Shown here: piece by piece, positions 1 to 3,771 of the stretch
Layout of the letters: each line of letters begins with the position of its first letter
How positions within the stretch are numbered: position 1 is the stretch's first letter
DNA from: Actinomycetota bacterium
GTDB taxonomy: Bacteria; Actinomycetota; Actinomycetes; S36-B12; UBA10799
DNA: 6,665 nt
Assembly (NCBI GenBank): GCA_030837445.1
Contig: JAUPKM010000522.1
Span: 1-6,665, forward strand
Reading direction: 5' to 3'
The notes under the pieces: model-generated
Database searches by the model: none
Seen by the model: the letters and a program-made list of their open reading frames with translations, nothing else
What the model was told of the DNA's origin: nothing
Made by a program: the position numbers and the translations under genes

Positions 1-1758
1 GCTTCCGCGAATGCTTTCGCGGAAGCGATGGCGAACTTGGGCCCGAAGGGGCAGGAGTTCGTGCGGTTCATGCGGGAGTTCATCGACGGCCCGTTGAAGA
101 GCCTCCGGCAGGCCGGTCAAGAGGCATTCCTGCCTGGTGTGCAGGCTGGGTTGCAGCAGCTCCAGCCGCTGATGGCGTCGATCCAACCGGCGTTCGCCGC
201 GTTCTCTGGCACGTTCGGGAAGGCGTTCGGCGACCTGATCCCGATCATCGGATCTCTGGCTGCGCCGATGATGCAGTTCGCGTCCGCGGCGCTCCAGGGT
301 CTCTCGCCGCTCCAGGGGATCCTCGCCCAGTTCGTGGCCCAGTTCGGGGCCGTGCTGAACCAGTTGGTGTCGTCGGGGGCCGCGCAGGCTGCGATGAGCG
401 GGCTGGCCCAGGTCATCGGGGCGTTGCTGCCGTTCTTGCCGTTGCTGGTCCAGGCGGGGACGCAGGTCATGGCGGCTCTCGGGCCGTCGCTGGCAGGCGT
501 GGTGCAGTCGCTGGCCGGAGCGTTCAAGCCGATCTTCGCTGAGCTTCCGGGGATCGCTGCCGCGTTCGGGCAGGTCTTGGTCGCCCTGGCGCCGTTGCTG
601 CCGTTGTTCGGACAGTTCGTTGCGTCGATCTCTGGGCCGCTGTTGATGGTCCTCCAGGCGCTGCTGATAGCGCTGCAACCGGTGTTCGCGGTGCTGCCGC
701 AGTTCGCGGCAGCGTTCGGGCAGATCTTGGTGGCGCTGGCGCCGCTCATGCCTCCGCTGGGGCAGCTCGTGGCGGTCCTGATGAGTGCGCTGGTTCCGGT
801 GATGCAGGCGCTGGCACCGGTGATCACGACCATTGTGGAGGCTCTGGCTCCGATCATTCCTGTTGTTGGTCAGGTTGTGTCGGCGTTCGCTGCGGCCCTG
901 GTGCCTATCATTCGCCAATTGCAGCCACTGATTGGCCAATTGCTTCAGGCTTTCATGCCGCTGCTTCCAGCGATCACACAATTGATTCCCCCGATTATGC
1001 AGTTGCTGGCGGCGACGGCGCCGCTGGCTCCGGTGTTCATACAAATCATCACGCTGATTGTTCAGTTGGTCGCACAATTCGTGACTGCGTTAATGCCCGT
1101 ACTGGTTCCATTGATTCAATTAATCGCACAGATCATGTTGAGTTTTTCGCAATTTGCGGCGATCATTTTGTCTACCGTAGTTCCGGCCGTGGCGGCAATC
1201 ATTTCTTGGCTGATCGACAAACTAGCACCCATATTTCGGGTCATCGGCGAGGGGATTGCGGCGCTGACAACCGACATGAAAACAAAATGGGACTCCATGA
1301 TTGCATTCTTTACCGGCTTGCCGGCCAGGATTTCAAACGGCACGAACGGGATGTGGGATGGTATTTGGAATTCATTCCGCACTATGGTGAATAAACTAAT
1401 CAGGGGGTGGAACAACCTCAGTTTCACCCTTCCGTCATACACATTCGCTGGAGTGACGACCCCGAGTTTCACTCTTCGCACCTATCAACTCCCCTACCTC
1501 GCGCAAGGCGGCATCGTGCGGGCCCGCCCCGGAGGGACCGCTGTCGTCGTCGGCGAGGCAGGCCGGGACGAAGCCGTCGTCCCCCTCGACGGCGGTACCC
1601 GCTCGGCGCTGTCCGGCGGAGGTGGCGGCCCGATCGTCCTCGAACTGCGTTCTTCAGGCTCGGCGCTGGATGACTTCCTCGTCGAGCTGCTCCGTCGCGC
1701 CGTTCGTGTGCGTGGCGGCGATGTCCAATTCGTGCTCGGCCAAGGAGGCACAGCGTGA
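1..1758 (+). CDS. Phage tail tape measure protein, C-terminal part (5' end outside window)
   Basis: The frame is open from base 1, so 585 residues are visible and the start lies upstream; the ATG at 28 is internal. Tape measure proteins set siphovirus tail length and are threaded through the tail tube. Residues about 10-45 (GPKGQEFVRFMREF onward) resemble the mid-part of actinobacterial tape measures. Residues about 50-405 are very hydrophobic and helical, with recurring A/M-P-L/I-x-P...Q units (at 197, 247, 283, 319, 340 and 365). Residues 403-480 are a Trp-rich amphipathic segment (WLIDKLAP, MWDGIWNSF, IRGWNNLSF). Residues 503-530 carry the typical C-terminal motif GGIVRARPGGTAVVVGEAG then RDEAVVPL. 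A Gly run (539-543) and a helical tail (556-580) follow. Codon use changes at about 841 and again at about 1500. The stop codon overlaps the next start as GTGA. The tape measure call is firm; the protein's full length is unknown. Confidence 0.93.
   Translation, partial: ASANAFAEAMANLGPKGQEFVRFMREFIDGPLKSLRQAGQEAFLPGVQAGLQQLQPLMASIQPAFAAFSGTFGKAFGDLIPIIGSLAAPMMQFASAALQGLSPLQGILAQFVAQFGAVLNQLVSSGAAQAAMSGLAQVIGALLPFLPLLVQAGTQVMAALGPSLAGVVQSLAGAFKPIFAELPGIAAAFGQVLVALAPLLPLFGQFVASISGPLLMVLQALLIALQPVFAVLPQFAAAFGQILVALAPLMPPLGQLVAVLMSALVPVMQALAPVITTIVEALAPIIPVVGQVVSAFAAALVPIIRQLQPLIGQLLQAFMPLLPAITQLIPPIMQLLAATAPLAPVFIQIITLIVQLVAQFVTALMPVLVPLIQLIAQIMLSFSQFAAIILSTVVPAVAAIISWLIDKLAPIFRVIGEGIAALTTDMKTKWDSMIAFFTGLPARISNGTNGMWDGIWNSFRTMVNKLIRGWNNLSFTLPSYTFAGVTTPSFTLRTYQLPYLAQGGIVRARPGGTAVVVGEAGRDEAVVPLDGGTRSALSGGGGGPIVLELRSSGSALDDFLVELLRRAVRVRGGDVQFVLGQGGTA
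526..774 (+). repeat. Degenerate 150-bp-spaced direct repeat inside the tape measure gene
   Basis: Bases 526-624 and 676-774 encode two clearly related 33-residue blocks exactly 50 codons apart. Each contains AAAFGQ(V/I)LVALAPL(L/M)P, then GQ(F/L)VA. The first starts KPIFAELPGI and the second QPVFAVLPQF. The DNA is also similar, but third positions differ. This fits an old internal duplication in a length-determining protein, where repeat number can change tail length. Weaker copies of the A/M-P-x-x-P unit continue downstream at intervals including two of exactly 36 residues. Confidence 0.8.
1742..1748 (+). promoter_or_regulatory. Ribosome binding site for the 46-residue ORF
   Basis: AAGGAGG ends 6 nt before the GTG at 1755. 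It is a near-perfect anti-Shine-Dalgarno match placed inside the end of the tape measure gene. It decides in favour of the GTG start and supports this short ORF as a real gene. Confidence 0.85.
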
Positions 1759-1895
1759 CCACATCAGACAGCCCGCACCCGGCGGATTCCTTGTCCCCGG
1801 AGTCCTCGGGACAAGCGGGCTTGGTCGTCACCGCCGACGGGTACGTGACGCACGCCGACGGCACGGTCACCGGTAGTCAGGAGGTGGCCCGGTGA
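1755..1895 (+). CDS. Small unknown protein of the tail operon (46 aa)
   Basis: This short frame starts with GTG, overlaps the tape measure stop by 4 nt (GTGA) and overlaps the next gene's start by 4 nt (GTGA). It has a strong AAGGAGG site 6 nt upstream. The product begins MTTSDSPHPADSLSPES, a Ser/Pro-rich polar and probably disordered stretch. It ends with two tandem heptads, TADGYVT (residues 26-32) and HADGTVT (33-39), then GSQEVAR. It has no signal peptide, membrane segment or cysteine. I do not recognise the family. Its place between the tape measure and a tail-fibre-like gene, and the tight coupling, suggest a small virion or tail-assembly protein. The alternative is that its translation mainly carries ribosomes to the downstream gene. 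The existence of the gene is well supported; its function is unknown. Confidence 0.8.
   Translation: MTTSDSPHPADSLSPESSGQAGLVVTADGYVTHADGTVTGSQEVAR
1879..1884 (+). promoter_or_regulatory. Ribosome binding site for the tail-fibre-like gene
   Basis: AGGAGG (extended as AGGAGGTG) lies 7 nt before the GTG at 1892, inside the 3' end of the 46-residue gene. It supports GTG 1892 as the start and a translationally coupled junction. Confidence 0.85.
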
Positions 1896-2272
1896 CCATC
1901 GGCCTGGCGACCGCGCACGCGAACGCGCTGCTGAACATCTTCCGAGCCACGAACTTCACCGCCGTCACGGTCTATGTGCAGCTGCACACCGGGGACCCCG
2001 GAGTCGCCGGGACCGCGAACACCTCGGCGGTCACGACCCGCAACAGTGCTTCGTTCGCGGCCCCGGCCGGAGGGTCGATGTCGTTGTCCGCGGCGTTGAC
2101 GGCGTGGTCGATGACCGCGTCCGAGACGATCTCGCACATCTCGCTGTGGGACGCCGCAACAGGAGGGAGCTTCCTGCGGTCCGCAGCGCTGACGACCTCG
2201 CGGACTGTCATCTCCAACGACACCTTCACCCTCTCGACGCTCACCCTGTCGTACACCCCGCTGGCGGCGTGA
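1892..2272 (+). CDS. Small phage tail fibre-like / minor virion protein (126 aa)
   Basis: A 126-residue protein starting at a GTG that overlaps the previous stop. A short N-terminal helix (TAHANALLNIFRA, residues 7-19) is followed by beta-strand-rich sequence. The motif VYVQLHTGDPGVAGTAN (27-43) and the later ISLWDAATGGSFLRSAAL (83-100) are the hallmarks of a small tail-fibre-like family common in actinophage and other phage genomes, usually about 110-140 residues. The length fits a complete protein. It lacks cysteines and a signal peptide, as expected for a virion component. Such proteins are usually annotated as tail fibre or minor tail proteins; the exact position in the virion is not established from sequence. 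Its context, after the tape measure and before a large tail-tip protein, fits a structural role. Family assignment is from motif memory, not a search. Confidence 0.78.
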   Translation: MTIGLATAHANALLNIFRATNFTAVTVYVQLHTGDPGVAGTANTSAVTTRNSASFAAPAGGSMSLSAALTAWSMTASETISHISLWDAATGGSFLRSAALTTSRTVISNDTFTLSTLTLSYTPLAA

Positions 2273-2304
2273 TGACGGTTCTGCGGCGGCGCAGGGACCG
2301 GTGA
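2272..2304 (+). other. 10-codon mini-ORF between the tail-fibre-like gene and the large tail gene
   Basis: ATG at 2272 shares one base with the preceding TGA (TGATG) and encodes MTVLRRRRDR before a TGA at 2302-2304. It is in the same frame as the large gene, whose first start (GTG 2308) comes 3 nt after this stop. It has no Shine-Dalgarno of its own, so it could only be translated by reinitiation. It may be a relay for ribosomes, the remnant of an older start of the large gene cut off by a nonsense codon, or chance. It is listed because it fills most of the only intergenic gap. Confidence 0.35.
2277..2299 (+). promoter_or_regulatory. Small GC-rich hairpin in the intergenic gap before the large tail gene
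   Basis: CTGCG (2281-2285) and CGCAG (2290-2294) pair around a GCGG loop. The outer GGT (2277-2279) and ACC (2297-2299) add 3 bp across a small internal loop. It ends 8 nt before GTG 2308 and has no downstream T-run, so it is not an intrinsic terminator. It could modulate reinitiation on the next gene. The stem is short and could be chance in GC-rich DNA. Confidence 0.35.
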
Positions 2305-2307
2305 CAC

Positions 2308-3771
2308 GTGGACATCACCCATCGGACAGCCACCGTCACCGAGACGGCGACACCGGCTAACGGCATCACGGGGACGCTGCCCTCGGACGCCCAAGCAGGT
2401 GATCTCTTCATCGCGGTGTTCGCCGGTGACAGCCTCGACACGGCTGTCACCGGCCCGTCCGGGTGGACTCCTCTGGTCGCCCCGATCGACGAGCCGGGCC
2501 AGAACATCACCCTGGCTGTCTATCGGCGGTGGGGCGCGTCTACCGGGCCGGTGATCAGTACGTCCGGTGCGGCCGGGTACTGGACGTGCATCGTGCATGC
2601 GCTCGGCGGGGCCGATCCAACGGATCCCATCGACGCAGCAGCCGTCACGAACGTTGTCACCAGCGCCACCACCGCTACCGCTGGCGGGGTGACGACCCTC
2701 ACGGCCGGTGCGGTCCTCATGTCCGCGGTCGTCGCGAACACTCGATCGAGGGTGTTCGCGACGCCGTCCGGCATGACGATGATCAGGCAGTACGGGGCGG
2801 CGACGCAGGGCCGCGCCTGTGCCCTCGCGGGAGAGACCCGCGCCACGGCCGGGGCGACCGGTACCAGGACCTGGGCGTTCACGACTACCCCGCCGGCGTT
2901 GTCGTTCGTGACGGCCGCGTGGGCGATCCGGCCAGCTGGCGGCAGCGTCACAGGTGATGTCTCGCAGGCCGTCACCGCGGCTGCCACTACGACGGCCATC
3001 GTCTCCGCCAGGGGGGCGGCCTCGCCGTCCGTCGCCGCGGGGACGACGGCGGCAGCGACCATCAGGACGACCGGGGCTGCGTCCTCCGCCATCACGGCCG
3101 GGGCAGAGGCGGCCGGGTCCACGGGCAGCGGCGTCACTCCCGTCCAGATGTCGTCCGCGACGTCGGCGACCAACTCGACGTCAGTCACTGCCACCTTCAC
3201 GGCGGCGACGGCGGGGAACCTGCTGTGGGCCGCGTGCGCGATGGACAAGTCCGCGGGCACGATCACCGCTCCGTCCGGGTGGACGACGGTGCTGAGCAGT
3301 GTCTCGACGAGTGTGTCGACCTGGGTCGGGCGCAAGGTGGCGGTCGGCGGCGAGACGTCGGTGACGGTGTCGCGGTCTGCGGCCTCTTCATCCGGAGACA
3401 CCCTGTGGGTTGGGGAGTACGCGCACCCGGGGGCTGGTGCGTGGCAGGTCCTGACGTCCGCGACGCACGCGACGGACGAGACGTCGGTGACGTCGTGGTC
3501 GACAGGGACAGCCGCGGCCCCGTCCTCGTCGTGCGCGGCCATCGGATTCTGGGCGATCGATTCGGCGAGCAGCAGCACCGGTAGCGAGACCATCACCGGT
3601 TCGTGGGTCGCGGTCAGGGATTGGGACGCGGCTCTCGACGGTGCCGCCGATGTCGCCGTGGCGTGGCTGGCCAACGCTCCAGCAGGGAGCAGTCAGGAGT
3701 GCACGAGGTCGTGGACCGGCGCGGACCAGGTGTCCGCCGCCGTGGCGACGTTCTCCCGGGTCGGTGTTGTC
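2308..3771 (+). repeat. Tandemly duplicated PSGWT beta-sandwich domains within the large tail protein
   Basis: Residues about 1-211 and 276-488 share the same plan: a strand pattern AG(D/N)L(F/L)xAxxAxD, then (G/A)PSGWT and further alternating beta strands, separated by a 50-residue Ala/Thr linker. The DNA carries the identical 14-mer CCGTCCGGGTGGAC at 2455-2468 and 3271-3284. A weaker PSGMT (residues 153-157) in the second half of copy 1 suggests each domain is itself two-fold. Domains of this look occur in phage fibre proteins and in bacterial surface proteins. A role as adhesin or spacer is inference. Confidence 0.65.

Noticed and set aside
28..30. ATG at 28 as the start of the tape measure gene
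   Set aside because: The frame is open to base 1, no ribosome site precedes this ATG, and the following sequence resembles the middle of tape measure proteins, so the start is upstream.
2277..2299. Intrinsic terminator between the tail-fibre-like gene and the large gene
   Set aside because: The hairpin is short and not followed by a T-run, and it lies inside an apparent late operon.
2520..3674. A 384-codon open frame on the minus strand
   Set aside because: It lies wholly opposite the large tail gene, where the Ala/Thr/Ser codons of the + strand leave the reverse frame open. Its product is low-complexity Val/Ala/Thr with no recognisable domain. The + strand frame carries the family motifs.
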